The notes below the pieces were generated by a model. The model was not told where the DNA came from, made no database searches, and saw nothing but the letters and a program-made list of their open reading frames with translations. The translations under genes and the position numbers were made by a program. From CBDFNN01 sp965250215 (GTDB lineage: Bacteria; Bacteroidota; Rhodothermia; Rhodothermales; DATKEJ01): a stretch of 64,000 bases of DNA. Location: NCBI GenBank assembly GCA_965250215.1, contig CBDFNN010000004.1, positions 3,844,001 through 3,908,000 of the forward strand, read 5' to 3'. Each line of letters opens with the position of its first letter. The first letter of the stretch is position 1. Positions 35,821 through 44,441 of the stretch are shown here, one piece after another.

Positions 35821-36834
35821 TCACTCTTCCACAGGCGAAACTCCGGCCAATAGATAAAGAACGGCCATCCTCACAGCGACACCATTCGTAACCTGATTCA
35901 AAATCACAGCACGCTCATGATCAACCACCTCGCTTGACAGCTCTACTCCCCTATTAACCGGCCCGGGATGCATGATTCTCAAATCAGGATATTTGTTCAA
36001 ATGGTCCATCTTGATCCCAAAGCGTGTGTGGTATTCACGAAGACTGGGAAAGAGTCCACCGTTCTGCCTCTCCATTTGAATCCGCAGTGCCATAGCCACG
36101 TCGCAAAATTCCAAAGCTTCGTTTAAATCGTGCGATACTGCGACCCCTTCTTCTTCGATCTGCACGGGCATCATAGTCGGAGGACCACACAGCATCACCT
36201 CTGCTCCGAGAGCCTTCAGGGCGTAAATATTGGACCGTGCGACTCGGCTGTGTGTGATATCACCGATGATGGCGACTTTTCGTCCCTCAAAATTCGTATC
36301 AATGTCAGACAAAGTCAGCATGTCTAACAGGGCCTGAGTCGGATGTTCGTGAGCACCGTCGCCAGCGTTTACGACGGCGGCATCAATGCACTGCGTCAGG
36401 AAGTGTGCCGCACCTGGCGACTTGTGTCTAATGACGGCCATGTCAATTTTCATGGCCTCGATATTTCGAGCAGTGTCCTTTAGCGTTTCCCCCTTGCTCA
36501 CGGATGACCCGGAGCTAGAGAAGTTGATTACATCGGCCGAGAGTCTCTTTTCCGCGAGCTCAAAAGATATTCGAGTTCGTGTTGAGGGCTCGAAAAAGAG
36601 ATTAACGACGGTGACTCCACGCAATGGAGGGACACGTCTAATTTGCCGATTGATGACATCGCGAAAACTCCTTGCCGTCTCCAAAATCAGCTTGATCTCA
36701 TCGCCAGAATAGGTAGCCAATCCTAAAAGATGTTTGTGTTTGAGACTGGTGAGAACTGGCATCGAAGCTTCTTCCTTCGAAACTCCATTCTCTGAGCTTT
36801 GGGACTCTATGGCTTCCTGATTTAAGCTGTCCAT
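35821..36834 (-). CDS. pyrB: Aspartate carbamoyltransferase catalytic subunit
   Basis: 337 residues. Carbamoyl-phosphate motif EPSTRTRISFE, the loop SSSGSSVSKGE, RHKSPGAAHF, HPTQALLDMLTL and MHPGPVNRGVE are all present. It makes N-carbamoylaspartate in pyrimidine synthesis. About 25 extra residues precede the usual N-terminus. Its ATG overlaps the pyrR stop by 1 nt, so it is translationally coupled to pyrR. No pyrI or pyrC is adjacent. Confidence 0.95.
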   Translation of the reverse strand: MDSLNQEAIESQSSENGVSKEEASMPVLTSLKHKHLLGLATYSGDEIKLILETARSFRDVINRQIRRVPPLRGVTVVNLFFEPSTRTRISFELAEKRLSADVINFSSSGSSVSKGETLKDTARNIEAMKIDMAVIRHKSPGAAHFLTQCIDAAVVNAGDGAHEHPTQALLDMLTLSDIDTNFEGRKVAIIGDITHSRVARSNIYALKALGAEVMLCGPPTMMPVQIEEEGVAVSHDLNEALEFCDVAMALRIQMERQNGGLFPSLREYHTRFGIKMDHLNKYPDLRIMHPGPVNRGVELSSEVVDHERAVILNQVTNGVAVRMAVLYLLAGVSPVEE

Positions 36835-37469
36835 TATGATGTCTTAGCTAGTTTGGAAACCGGCTTTGGCACATTCACCAACCAAACTCCGTCCTCCTCA
36901 TCAAACTCCTTGAGTCGAACTCGAACTTCTTCACCTGAGGTGGTTGGAACTTTCATCCCTACGATATCTGCTCGAATTGGTAGTTCTCTCAATCCCCGAT
37001 CTATCAAGGTTAGAAAATGAATTCGTGCGGGCCTTCCCAGATCCATAATCGCATCGATCGCGGCTCTCACAGATCGTCCGGTGTAAAGCACATCGTCGAC
37101 AAGAACTATACGGCGACCCTGAACATCGAAAGGTACGTCCGTGACTTTGACAACGGGCTGGTGTCGTGTTCTAAAGTCGTCCCTATAGAGTGTCGAATCG
37201 AGAACACCGAAGGGAAGAACCTCTCCTGTAATTTTCTGAATCCGATCTCTAAGTCGACGGGCTATAAAAACACCTCGGGTCTGAAGTCCGATGAGACCCA
37301 GGCGATTTGCAGAATCGGAATTGGGATCGAGATGCTCGACGATTTGACGCGCCATTCGATCGAAGGTACGATCAAGGTCTGAGGGGCTCATTAAGGCCGC
37401 CTTGATTACATCTGCTGAGCTCATAAAATTGAATATACAGCCTTGATTCCAATTTTGTGGCTTGGTCAT
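36834..37469 (-). CDS. pyrR: Bifunctional pyr operon regulator/uracil phosphoribosyltransferase
   Basis: 211 residues. The PRPP loop VLVDDVLYTGRSVRAA and FLTLIDRGLRELPIRAD are PyrR signatures, as is GLQTRGVFIARRL. PyrR binds pyr mRNA in response to UMP/UTP in other bacteria. ATG 37469 has GAGAGG just upstream; ATG 37424 (MSSADVIKAAL) is an alternative closer to the usual length. It leads the pyrR-pyrB pair. Confidence 0.92.
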   Translation of the reverse strand: MTKPQNWNQGCIFNFMSSADVIKAALMSPSDLDRTFDRMARQIVEHLDPNSDSANRLGLIGLQTRGVFIARRLRDRIQKITGEVLPFGVLDSTLYRDDFRTRHQPVVKVTDVPFDVQGRRIVLVDDVLYTGRSVRAAIDAIMDLGRPARIHFLTLIDRGLRELPIRADIVGMKVPTTSGEEVRVRLKEFDEEDGVWLVNVPKPVSKLAKTS

Positions 37470-37478
37470 GTCCTCTCA

Positions 37479-37503
37479 GCCGAATTTTCTTCCGCCGAAT
37501 TTT
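37479..37503 (-). promoter_or_regulatory. Direct repeat in the pyrR leader
   Basis: AAAATTCGGC occurs twice on the minus strand (37494-37503 and 37479-37488), 15 bp apart, just before GCTGAGAGGAC and the pyrR ATG. The GAGAGG partly matches the core GNGAGG of PyrR-binding loops and overlaps the ribosome-binding region. Confidence 0.35.
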
Positions 37504-37607
37504 GGCTAGGTCAGTTTTCGAGTGATAGCGAAAGAAAATAAGTGCATCGTGAACTTGACCAAATCACAAGATGGAAAGTATTTTATCCTTCGAAATGCAG
37601 TGCACGG

Positions 37608-38048
37608 TCAGTCCAAATGCCCTGATTGTTTGAAATAGATAGACTTTGTAGTCGAGAGTGAAGCTAGATCCGAACCGGATGAAGCTGTCATCCCTTTCTT
37701 TCTCAGATAGAGAACTAGCCACATGAACGACGTGAAGATAATGGGTCGGATCAGATCATATACTTCATTATTGGCCAAATGCGTATAAGCTGCACCTAGC
37801 ATGATAACTGTCAAGCCATAGACGGCCCAGCGTGCAGTTGAAGGAATGAGCAGTCCCACGGCACCGAGTGCCTCCAGACATCCAATGACTGTGGCAAACC
37901 AGGCAGGATAGCCCCAATTCGCGAACATAGGCGTTGCAGCTCCAGTTAACTTCCCTAAGGCTGCTGCCGCAAACCCAAGGGCAATTAGGACGAGCAGAAC
38001 CCAGGCTAAAATCGATCGCACTTTCGTGATATTATTTCGTCTTTTCAT
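37608..38048 (-). CDS. DoxX family membrane protein
   Basis: 146 residues with four hydrophobic segments. LGFAAAALGKLTG, GYPAWFATVIGCLEALGAVGLL and GAAYTHLANNE match DoxX-like proteins, whose biochemical role is mostly undefined. It lies 138 bp upstream of pyrR on the same strand and is divergent from the wHTH gene. Confidence 0.85.
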   Translation of the reverse strand: MKRRNNITKVRSILAWVLLVLIALGFAAAALGKLTGAATPMFANWGYPAWFATVIGCLEALGAVGLLIPSTARWAVYGLTVIMLGAAYTHLANNEVYDLIRPIIFTSFMWLVLYLRKKGMTASSGSDLASLSTTKSIYFKQSGHLD

Positions 38049-38062
38049 TTTGTTGTAAAAAG

Positions 38063-38074
38063 GTCTCGTGAGAC
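38063..38074. promoter_or_regulatory. GTCTC-GAGAC palindrome in the divergent spacer
   Basis: GTCTCGTGAGAC is a 5-bp inverted repeat with a 2-bp centre, 14 bp upstream of the DoxX start. A regulator from the adjacent wHTH gene could bind here; this is inference. Confidence 0.3.
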
Positions 38075-38137
38075 GGTGAGTAAAATGCTTCAGGCCTAGA
38101 CATTCAGCCGAGCCTTAGCATTTCGATAGTCAGGGTT

Positions 38138-38168
38138 TTGACATGAAAAGACCTGTCAGAAATATTAT
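38138..38168 (+). promoter_or_regulatory. Possible promoter of the wHTH gene
   Basis: TTGACA (38138-38143) and TATTAT (38163-38168) match the housekeeping boxes, but the 19-bp spacer is longer than ideal. It lies about 90 bp before the called start. Confidence 0.4.
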
Positions 38169-38260
38169 TTATTCGTATCAGAAAGCTATAGATCTGCCTT
38201 CCCGAATCTCACAAGGAGGATTATCGTAGAACTTGGCAATCTACCTATCTGGAAAAGCAG

Positions 38261-38785
38261 TTGTCTAAATCTGAGACTCAAGTGATGGATTGTTTCCGTC
38301 TTGGCAAAGCAGTCATTGAACCTTCTCGAAACCGCATCACCTGCGATAGCGAAAGTCATCGCGTGACAAGACGTGATATGGAGGTGCTCATGTGCCTCGT
38401 GCGAAGCGGGACGCAGGTCGTCCACAGAGATGAAGTCATAGAAAGCGTCTGGAAAGACATAGTCGTCAATGAGGAAGTGCTTACCCTTTCCATTTCGAGA
38501 CTACGACGAGTATTTTCGGATAATCCAAAGTCTCCGCAACTCATAGAGACCATTCCGAAAAAGGGATATCGATTGATGCTCCCAAGCCGCTCGTGCGAAG
38601 AAGTTCAAGCCAAAGTCGTGCAATCTGATTCAAGAAGGTCAAAAATGGGCATCGGAATATTGGTCGCCCTGCTTCTTATTTTTGCTTCCCTTTATGTCCT
38701 TGTTAGGATAGAATATCAGAGAGTCACCGAATCAGCGGAGCAAACCATCCAAACTACTGGCAGCTCCCAGCCGCTCAGTCCTTAA
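38261..38785 (+). CDS. ToxR/CadC-like membrane winged-helix protein
   Basis: 174 residues. An OmpR-type winged helix (about 10-108) contains VTRRDMEVLMCLV, VHRDEVIESVWKD, LSISRLRRVFSD and IETIPKKGYRL. A transmembrane segment (about 129-150) and a short extracytoplasmic tail of about 25 residues follow. This is the ToxR/CadC layout with a minimal sensor. The start is unsettled: TTG 38261 or ATG 38285, while the only strong Shine-Dalgarno (AAGGAGGA ending 38220) is too far upstream. Its end overlaps the convergent SDR gene by 4 bp. Confidence 0.85.
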   Translation: MSKSETQVMDCFRLGKAVIEPSRNRITCDSESHRVTRRDMEVLMCLVRSGTQVVHRDEVIESVWKDIVVNEEVLTLSISRLRRVFSDNPKSPQLIETIPKKGYRLMLPSRSCEEVQAKVVQSDSRRSKMGIGILVALLLIFASLYVLVRIEYQRVTESAEQTIQTTGSSQPLSP

Positions 38786-39561
38786 CGTCCTTCGCTGACC
38801 GACCATCCTCCATCGACATAGAGAACTTGACCCGTCGTAAAGTGCGAACCGTCGCTCATGAAATAGCACGCCGCTGCATCTAAATCGCTCGGGACTCCGT
38901 GTCGTCCTCCGTCCAAGGCTTGCTTGGCCCGAACGAAGTTCAAAATGGTCTCATCTGTCAGAGCACGTCGGGCCATCGGCGTCTCTACTAATGCGGGAGC
39001 CAAGACGTTGAGTCGAATATCTTCTTTCACGTAATAGGCCGCCGTTGACTTGGTAAAACCAATTATCGCCGATTTTGTGGCTGCGTAAGCGTGACTCGCG
39101 AAATATTCAGGAGAGGGATAGGCACCCAATACAGATCCCATGTTGAGCACGGTGCCTCCTTTTCCTTGCTTCAGAAATTGCTGGACAGCTGCTCTATTGG
39201 AATAGAATAAGGAGCTGAGATTTAGTTGCAAGGTATAGTCCCAGCCGGCATCGCTAATTTCGTGAAGAGGCCCATCGCCTTTTCGCCGCCCGCTTCCTCC
39301 TGCCACATGATAGAGACCGTCAAGTTTGCCGAACTTTTCTTCAGCAAGAGTAATCGCTGAGACCGAAGTCAAGGGATCAGTTGCATCTCCGACCAGGGTC
39401 TCGACGGAACCTCGGATTTCCACCGAAGCATCGGCCAAAGAATCTGGATTTCGACCCACTATCACGAGAGATGCTCCCTCTTTAGAAAATGCCAAAGCTG
39501 CGGATAAGCCTAAACCGGTAGACCCTCCTACAATTACGATTGATTTTCCTTGGAGTAGCAT
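38782..39561 (-). CDS. SDR family oxidoreductase
   Basis: 259 residues. Cofactor loop VGGSTGLGLS (TGxxxGxG variant), VAGG, active-site Tyr-Lys in YAATKSA, and the C-terminal FTTGQVLYVDGGWS are all SDR features. Substrate unknown. It follows the sulfatase gene on the same strand with a 51-bp gap, so the two may be co-transcribed... order on the strand is sulfatase downstream of this gene's end only by convergence with 38785, so the link is weak. Confidence 0.88.
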   Translation of the reverse strand: MLLQGKSIVIVGGSTGLGLSAALAFSKEGASLVIVGRNPDSLADASVEIRGSVETLVGDATDPLTSVSAITLAEEKFGKLDGLYHVAGGSGRRKGDGPLHEISDAGWDYTLQLNLSSLFYSNRAAVQQFLKQGKGGTVLNMGSVLGAYPSPEYFASHAYAATKSAIIGFTKSTAAYYVKEDIRLNVLAPALVETPMARRALTDETILNFVRAKQALDGGRHGVPSDLDAAACYFMSDGSHFTTGQVLYVDGGWSVSEGR

Positions 39562-39612
39562 TTTGACAGTTTAGTAAAGTGAGATAGCAACATCTAAGAC
39601 CGAGTTTAGCAA

Positions 39613-41241
39613 TTAGTATTCGATGACTTCGCTTTCTTTATATCCAATTCTGTGAGCCACCGCATATAATTTTTGACCTGTCTCGATTCGAAAAGGTCGC
39701 GTATAGACTTCCCACAAGGGTCCGATCTTTTGATCAGACTCAACAATTTGATAGCCAATATTGGCTCCTTCCGTTGCCGAACTCAAGCTCAGTAGGTTGT
39801 CCTGTTCATTTAGGACAGGTTCTGCGGTGTTGGGTTGAACCATTCCTGGCCAAATAGTCTCAATAAAATCAGCCTCTGGAAGTAAGCCGCGATCTGCGAT
39901 ATCTGCCATCCATTCGTCCATCTCATCGCTCAATTCTTTCAGCTTCTCTGCATAGTCTGGATCTTTGGCTAGGTTTTTCAACTCGTGAGGATCGGATTCG
40001 ATATCAAAGAGCTCATGCGTGTCTTTTTTCTCCCTAAACCACTGAGCTTGATACTCGTTTAGTTCTCCGGCATCACGCATGCGAAGCAACTCTTGCATGA
40101 TGGCCATTTGCTCTCGATAGGCAACTGGTAAATAGTATGGTTTCTCCGGCTGGAAATTCCTGAGATACTTGAATTGATTATCACGCACGGCTCGAATCAT
40201 GTCGTATTTACCGTCAAAACGATCGGCCGCTCCGTGCACAAAATCTCGTTTCTTCTTGTTGGCATAGGATCCAAGAAATGCGCGGCCATCAACATATTCA
40301 GGCGGCTCTATCCCCGCCAGAGAAAGAATCGTAGGCTTGAAATCGATAAAGCTGACAAGCTCATCCTCGACTTCTCCAGCTCGCCACTTGTCAGGAAAAC
40401 GGACGATCAAAGGCAGACGCATTCCGGAATCATAGAGCAAACGCTTTTGCCGAGGCAATGGACCTCCGTGATCGCTATACCAAAAAATGATCGTGTTGTC
40501 CAAGAGGCCATCCTCTTCCAGTAGATCCAAAATCTCACCGACTTGGTGATCCATCTGCACGATATTTGAATAGACCTGCCTCACATCTTGCTGCCCGATT
40601 TCGTTATCGGGTAGATAGGGTGGAACGGGGACATCCAAATCCTTTGCCACCCAAAGGGAATCTCCTGCTTTCCCCCAGACTTGGGACTCATGTGTGACTC
40701 CAAGATTGAAAATCGAAAAGAATGGTTGACCTTCAGCTCGATTTCGCCAATGTGCCGTTTTGCTACTTTCGTCCCAAGCCGTTACAGGCTTTTTGAACTG
40801 ATAGTCTTCCTTCGCATTATTGCTGGTGTAGTAGCCGGCTTCTCTAAAATACTGGCTATGCATTTTCACCTCTGGCGGCGGTACGGCTTCGTATGGCACG
40901 AGACCTTTTGGGAAATATTTGTGCCCCCCTGTCCGCATGTGATGCGCCCCGATGTGATTCTGATACATGCCCGTCGCTATGGCTGCGCGACTAGGAGCGC
41001 AAACTCCCGATGGCGAGAAAGCGTGGGTGTATCGAATCCCTTCTGCAGCAAGCCTAGAAATATTTGGAGTCACGACGGTTGAGTCGCCGAATGACGGGAT
41101 AATGGGACTAAGATCTTCAGCAACGATCCAAAGGATGTTTGGTCGTTCTGGGATATCTGGACCAGAATCCGAAATATCGACCTCCTTTGCGCAAGACGAA
41201 AGAGAAAAAACTAGAAGTGACAGAAATAATAAGCGACTCAT
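39613..41241 (-). CDS. Sulfatase lipoprotein
   Basis: 542 residues. Lipoprotein signal with lipobox LSSCAK (Cys17). The sulfatase signature CAPSRAAIATG has Cys81, which an FGE-type maturase would convert to formylglycine. WYSDHGGPLPRQKRLLYDSGMR is the second conserved block. Overall pattern is closest to heparan-N-sulfatase-like enzymes acting on sulfated glycans, consistent with a marine polysaccharide degrader; exact substrate is unknown. No maturase gene is in the window. Confidence 0.92.
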   Translation of the reverse strand: MSRLLFLSLLVFSLSSCAKEVDISDSGPDIPERPNILWIVAEDLSPIIPSFGDSTVVTPNISRLAAEGIRYTHAFSPSGVCAPSRAAIATGMYQNHIGAHHMRTGGHKYFPKGLVPYEAVPPPEVKMHSQYFREAGYYTSNNAKEDYQFKKPVTAWDESSKTAHWRNRAEGQPFFSIFNLGVTHESQVWGKAGDSLWVAKDLDVPVPPYLPDNEIGQQDVRQVYSNIVQMDHQVGEILDLLEEDGLLDNTIIFWYSDHGGPLPRQKRLLYDSGMRLPLIVRFPDKWRAGEVEDELVSFIDFKPTILSLAGIEPPEYVDGRAFLGSYANKKKRDFVHGAADRFDGKYDMIRAVRDNQFKYLRNFQPEKPYYLPVAYREQMAIMQELLRMRDAGELNEYQAQWFREKKDTHELFDIESDPHELKNLAKDPDYAEKLKELSDEMDEWMADIADRGLLPEADFIETIWPGMVQPNTAEPVLNEQDNLLSLSSATEGANIGYQIVESDQKIGPLWEVYTRPFRIETGQKLYAVAHRIGYKESEVIEY

Positions 41242-41249
41242 TAAGCATT

Positions 41250-41305
41250 GGATTTTCCGAATTACCGATGATCCGACGATCCGATTTTCTGATAGTCCGA
41301 AATTC
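41250..41305. repeat. Octamer repeat upstream of the sulfatase gene
   Basis: Seven 8-bp units in register (for example cgatgatc, cgacgatc, cgattttc, tgatagtc). It starts 9 bp before the sulfatase start codon, so on that strand it forms the leader. Its last 27 bp (41279-41305) are an inverted, imperfect copy of 41507-41532. Confidence 0.8.
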
Positions 41306-41467
41306 AGGTTCAGTGAGGCCGAGGACTAACATGTATCGAGCATCGAAATATACTAGAACATAAATCTAGGAAATTTAGACATTCCAAAAAGGAGCCTCAC
41401 GTCGAATACAAGGATCTTTCCATTGAAATCTGGGCCATCAAATAACATCAAAATATTGGGTGATACA

Positions 41468-41547
41468 AAAATCCGTCATTCTGATTTTCTATGCATCCGA
41501 TTATCTGAAGTTCGGACAATCGGAAAATCGATACTTCGGATCCAGTC
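41468..41547. repeat. Octamer repeat upstream of the DUF58 gene
   Basis: Ten 8-bp units in register (for example attatctg, acaatcgg, aaaatcga, tacttcgg). It ends 24 bp before the DUF58 start. Together with 41250-41305 it makes an inverted pair across the 330-bp divergent spacer; the 160 bp between them show nothing recognisable. Confidence 0.8.
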
Positions 41548-41571
41548 GGCCTTTACTCGGTTCTCAGTTCC

Positions 41572-42504
41572 ATGGCCGATACTCTCGAAAAGAATTACCT
41601 CGATCCGACTCTCGTCTCCAAGCTCAAAAACATGGAGATGCGAGCCCGACTTATAGTCGAGGGCTTCATAACAGGCCTGCACAAAAGTCCCTTTCATGGC
41701 TTCTCCGTTGAATTCGCCGAGCATCGACCCTACAATCACGGAGATGATATCAAGCATATCGACTGGAAGGTATTTGGCCGCTCGGATAGATTATACCTCA
41801 AGCAATACGAGGAGGAGACCAATCTCAGAAACTATGTCGTCCTAGACACATCGGCTTCAATGCGCTATAAGGGCACAGGGGATATTTCGAAACTTGAATA
41901 CGGATCCTATCTCGCCGCCGCTCTTCATTACTTGATGATCAAGCAAAGAGACGCGACGGGTCTGATAACTTTCGATCAACAACTTCGAGAATTACTTCGG
42001 CCAAAAAGCACCAATTCTTTTCTCAGACAATTGCTTGTAAAACTGGAGCAGGTCAATGCCTCCGTGCCCGAAGAGGAAAGTCGGACTAGTGCGGCAACGG
42101 CCTTGCATCGCATCGCGGAGAGGGTCACAAGAAGATCACTCATCATTTTGATTACCGATCTTTTTGAAAACATCGACGGCCACGATGACCTAATCAAAGC
42201 CCTAAAGCACCTTCGCCATCGAAAACACGAAGTTCTAGTTTTTCACGTTTTAAATTCCGAAACAGAGCGTGCCTTCAAATTTCCCGATGTGCCGATGCTC
42301 TTTAAAGATGTCGAAACTGGTGAAGAGATTTCGGTCCACCCTTCTCAAATGAGGGAAGACTACACCGAGGCCGTAAAGCATTTCAGCGAAAGACTGCGGA
42401 AAAATTGCCTTCAGTTCAATATCGATTTTGAAGAAGTCGATACCGGAACGCCCTTTGATCGAGCCCTTTTGGCCTATCTCAATAAACGAAAAATGCTTCT
42501 CTAA
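41572..42504 (+). CDS. DUF58 (vWA-like) domain protein
   Basis: 310 residues. HRPYNHGDDIKHIDWKVFGR is the DUF58 signature (residues about 50-70), followed by a von Willebrand A-like fold with the metal site DTSASM and LITDLFEN. Such proteins usually work with MoxR AAA+ ATPases and Bat proteins in Bacteroidota. No moxR or bat gene is next to it, so it is an orphan member here. The M20 peptidase gene follows after 11 bp. Confidence 0.9.
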   Translation: MADTLEKNYLDPTLVSKLKNMEMRARLIVEGFITGLHKSPFHGFSVEFAEHRPYNHGDDIKHIDWKVFGRSDRLYLKQYEEETNLRNYVVLDTSASMRYKGTGDISKLEYGSYLAAALHYLMIKQRDATGLITFDQQLRELLRPKSTNSFLRQLLVKLEQVNASVPEEESRTSAATALHRIAERVTRRSLIILITDLFENIDGHDDLIKALKHLRHRKHEVLVFHVLNSETERAFKFPDVPMLFKDVETGEEISVHPSQMREDYTEAVKHFSERLRKNCLQFNIDFEEVDTGTPFDRALLAYLNKRKMLL

Positions 42505-42515
42505 GCATTCCTGCT

Positions 42516-43718
42516 ATGTTGGATCAATTCAAAGCAAAGTCCGAGCAATATTTCAACGAGACTGTTGATCTCAGACGAACTATTCATGCGAATCCGGAGC
42601 TCGCCTTTGACGAGTACGAAACGGCAGCTTTAGTCAAGCAAAAACTGGAGCCTCTTGGTATCCATTTGGAAACGGAAGTCGCAAAGACTGGAATCGTAGC
42701 AACTATTAAGGGAGGAAAGCCCGGACCCGACCTAGCACTCCGCGCAGATATGGATGCCTTGCCAATCCATGAGCTGAACGATCTTGACTATAAGTCGAAT
42801 ATCGATGGAAAGATGCACGCCTGTGGTCACGATGCTCACACCTCTTCTCTCCTAACTACAGCCAAAATCATCAACGAGTTCAAGGCCGATTGGCCCGGAA
42901 CCGTCAGAATGCTCTTTCAACCGTCTGAGGAAAAACTGCCAGGTGGAGCCAAGATTATGATCGAGGAAGGTGCCTTGAAAGATAATGCTGTATCCAAGGC
43001 TCCTAGCTCAATTTTTGGTCAACATGTGACACCGGTGCTGGATTCTGGAACGATCGGAGTTAGGGCGGGGAAATACATGGCCTCGGCCGATGAAATCTAC
43101 ATCACCGTCACCGGCGAGGGAGGACATGCGGCTGCGCCTAATATGCTCAAAGCGGACGCGGTCTATGTCAGCGCTCAGATTATTGTAAGCCTTCAATCCA
43201 TCATTAGTAGAGCCTGCCCTCCTGGAGTCCCAAGTGTTCTGACAATTGGCAAGGTGATCGCGGATGGTGCGACCAATGTGATTCCTCACACTGTTGATAT
43301 GCAGGGGACTTTGCGATCGCTCAACGAGGAATGGCGATTCAAAGCCTTCGATCTAATCAAGAAAGTGGTAACCGAGACAGCCCAAGCCCTTGGCGCTGAA
43401 GCTGAAATAGAAGTAAGACAGGGATATCCTTTTCTTCACAACGATGAGAAGCTAGCCGCCTTCGTACGTGACGCTTCGGTCGATTACGTTGGTGAGCATA
43501 ATACCTTCGATCTAGACATTTGGATGGCTGGTGAAGACTTTGCCTTCTACACACATGAGATGCCTGGCTGCTTCTATCGACTCGGAACTGGAAATGACGC
43601 GAAAGACACGCGATACGGTGTTCACCACCCTCGATTCAATATCGATGAAGATTGCTTGCGGATTAGCCCGGGCTTTATGAGCTACTTGACTTGGAAACTT
43701 GGAAGTAGAGAAGTCTAA
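42516..43718 (+). CDS. M20 family amidohydrolase/peptidase
   Basis: 400 residues. M20D motifs: RRTIHANPELAFDE, LRADMDALPI, MHACGHDAHTSSLL (metal His and Asp), FQPSEEKLPGGAK and WMAGEDFAFY. The family removes N-acyl groups from amino acids or related amides. The ATG start is 11 bp after DUF58, so the two form an operon; a functional link is not known. Confidence 0.92.
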   Translation: MLDQFKAKSEQYFNETVDLRRTIHANPELAFDEYETAALVKQKLEPLGIHLETEVAKTGIVATIKGGKPGPDLALRADMDALPIHELNDLDYKSNIDGKMHACGHDAHTSSLLTTAKIINEFKADWPGTVRMLFQPSEEKLPGGAKIMIEEGALKDNAVSKAPSSIFGQHVTPVLDSGTIGVRAGKYMASADEIYITVTGEGGHAAAPNMLKADAVYVSAQIIVSLQSIISRACPPGVPSVLTIGKVIADGATNVIPHTVDMQGTLRSLNEEWRFKAFDLIKKVVTETAQALGAEAEIEVRQGYPFLHNDEKLAAFVRDASVDYVGEHNTFDLDIWMAGEDFAFYTHEMPGCFYRLGTGNDAKDTRYGVHHPRFNIDEDCLRISPGFMSYLTWKLGSREV

Positions 43719-43817
43719 AAGTACGCAGAAGTTTAGAAAATCGATTGTCGTCACTCGTTCATCTTCCTGGATTAACTGTCCGAGAAAAGATCGACGAAAA
43801 ACCCGTCCTTTTCTCCT

Positions 43818-44294
43818 CTACTCTACAGTTACCGTTATCTCATCTCGATATCCATCTCCTTCTAAGCCTCGATGTGCGCCATCGCCGAGTTGGAGTCTGA
43901 TCGTGTGAGTCCCAGTAGGAAGTGTTAGTTCGGCTTCTGTAGCAGCCGTTCCAAAATGTCTGTGAGTCTCGTCTGAAGGAATGGCTTGTCCCGCATCGAT
44001 GAAGGGAGTATTGATGAGAACATGGAAATGCCCCGTGCCCTCCTCCATAATTCCAGCAGTGACAATTTTTACACCTTCAAAACCCATCACGAAATTACTT
44101 GTCGCCGCGATAGTGTCGCCATTGGTGGGTGCTGAAAAGTACACCCTCGCTGAAGTCATGGCCTCTTCGACCTCCGCCACATAATCCGTGGCCTCTTCAA
44201 CAACATCATCTTCAAGCGAAGAAGATTCTTTTTCGCAGGCAGAAGTTGTAAAAACGAGTAGTAGTAGAAAGGCTAAACTGGAAGAGATTTTCAT
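43818..44294 (-). CDS. DUF4399 lipoprotein
   Basis: 158 residues. Lipoprotein signal with Cys20 (TTSACEKE). The C-terminal 105 residues match DUF4399: VYFSAPTNGDTIAA, GHFHVLINT, HRHFGTAATEAEL and LQLGDGAHRG. The histidine-rich pattern suggests metal binding, but the role is unknown. Confidence 0.88.
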   Translation of the reverse strand: MKISSSLAFLLLLVFTTSACEKESSSLEDDVVEEATDYVAEVEEAMTSARVYFSAPTNGDTIAATSNFVMGFEGVKIVTAGIMEEGTGHFHVLINTPFIDAGQAIPSDETHRHFGTAATEAELTLPTGTHTIRLQLGDGAHRGLEGDGYRDEITVTVE

Positions 44295-44406
44295 GCTAGT
44301 AGGATAGTGAGATAGGTTCGATGCAAGCTACGGAAAACAGAAGATGATAACCGATATCTGTTTCTAGACTTTGCCCGAAAGGATAACCTCATGATGAGCA
44401 AGAACT

Positions 44407-44441
44407 CAACTCCTCACTTGTCACTTTTCACTTCTCTTAAT
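44407..44441. repeat. Heptamer repeat forming the end of the moeB-like gene
   Basis: The 7-bp units tcacttg, tcacttt and tcacttc (44414-44434) are consecutive. Read on the minus strand, the first unit provides the TGA stop and the others encode the last residues KSDK. The upstream caactcc (44407-44413) and tcttaat continue the register. Confidence 0.7.
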
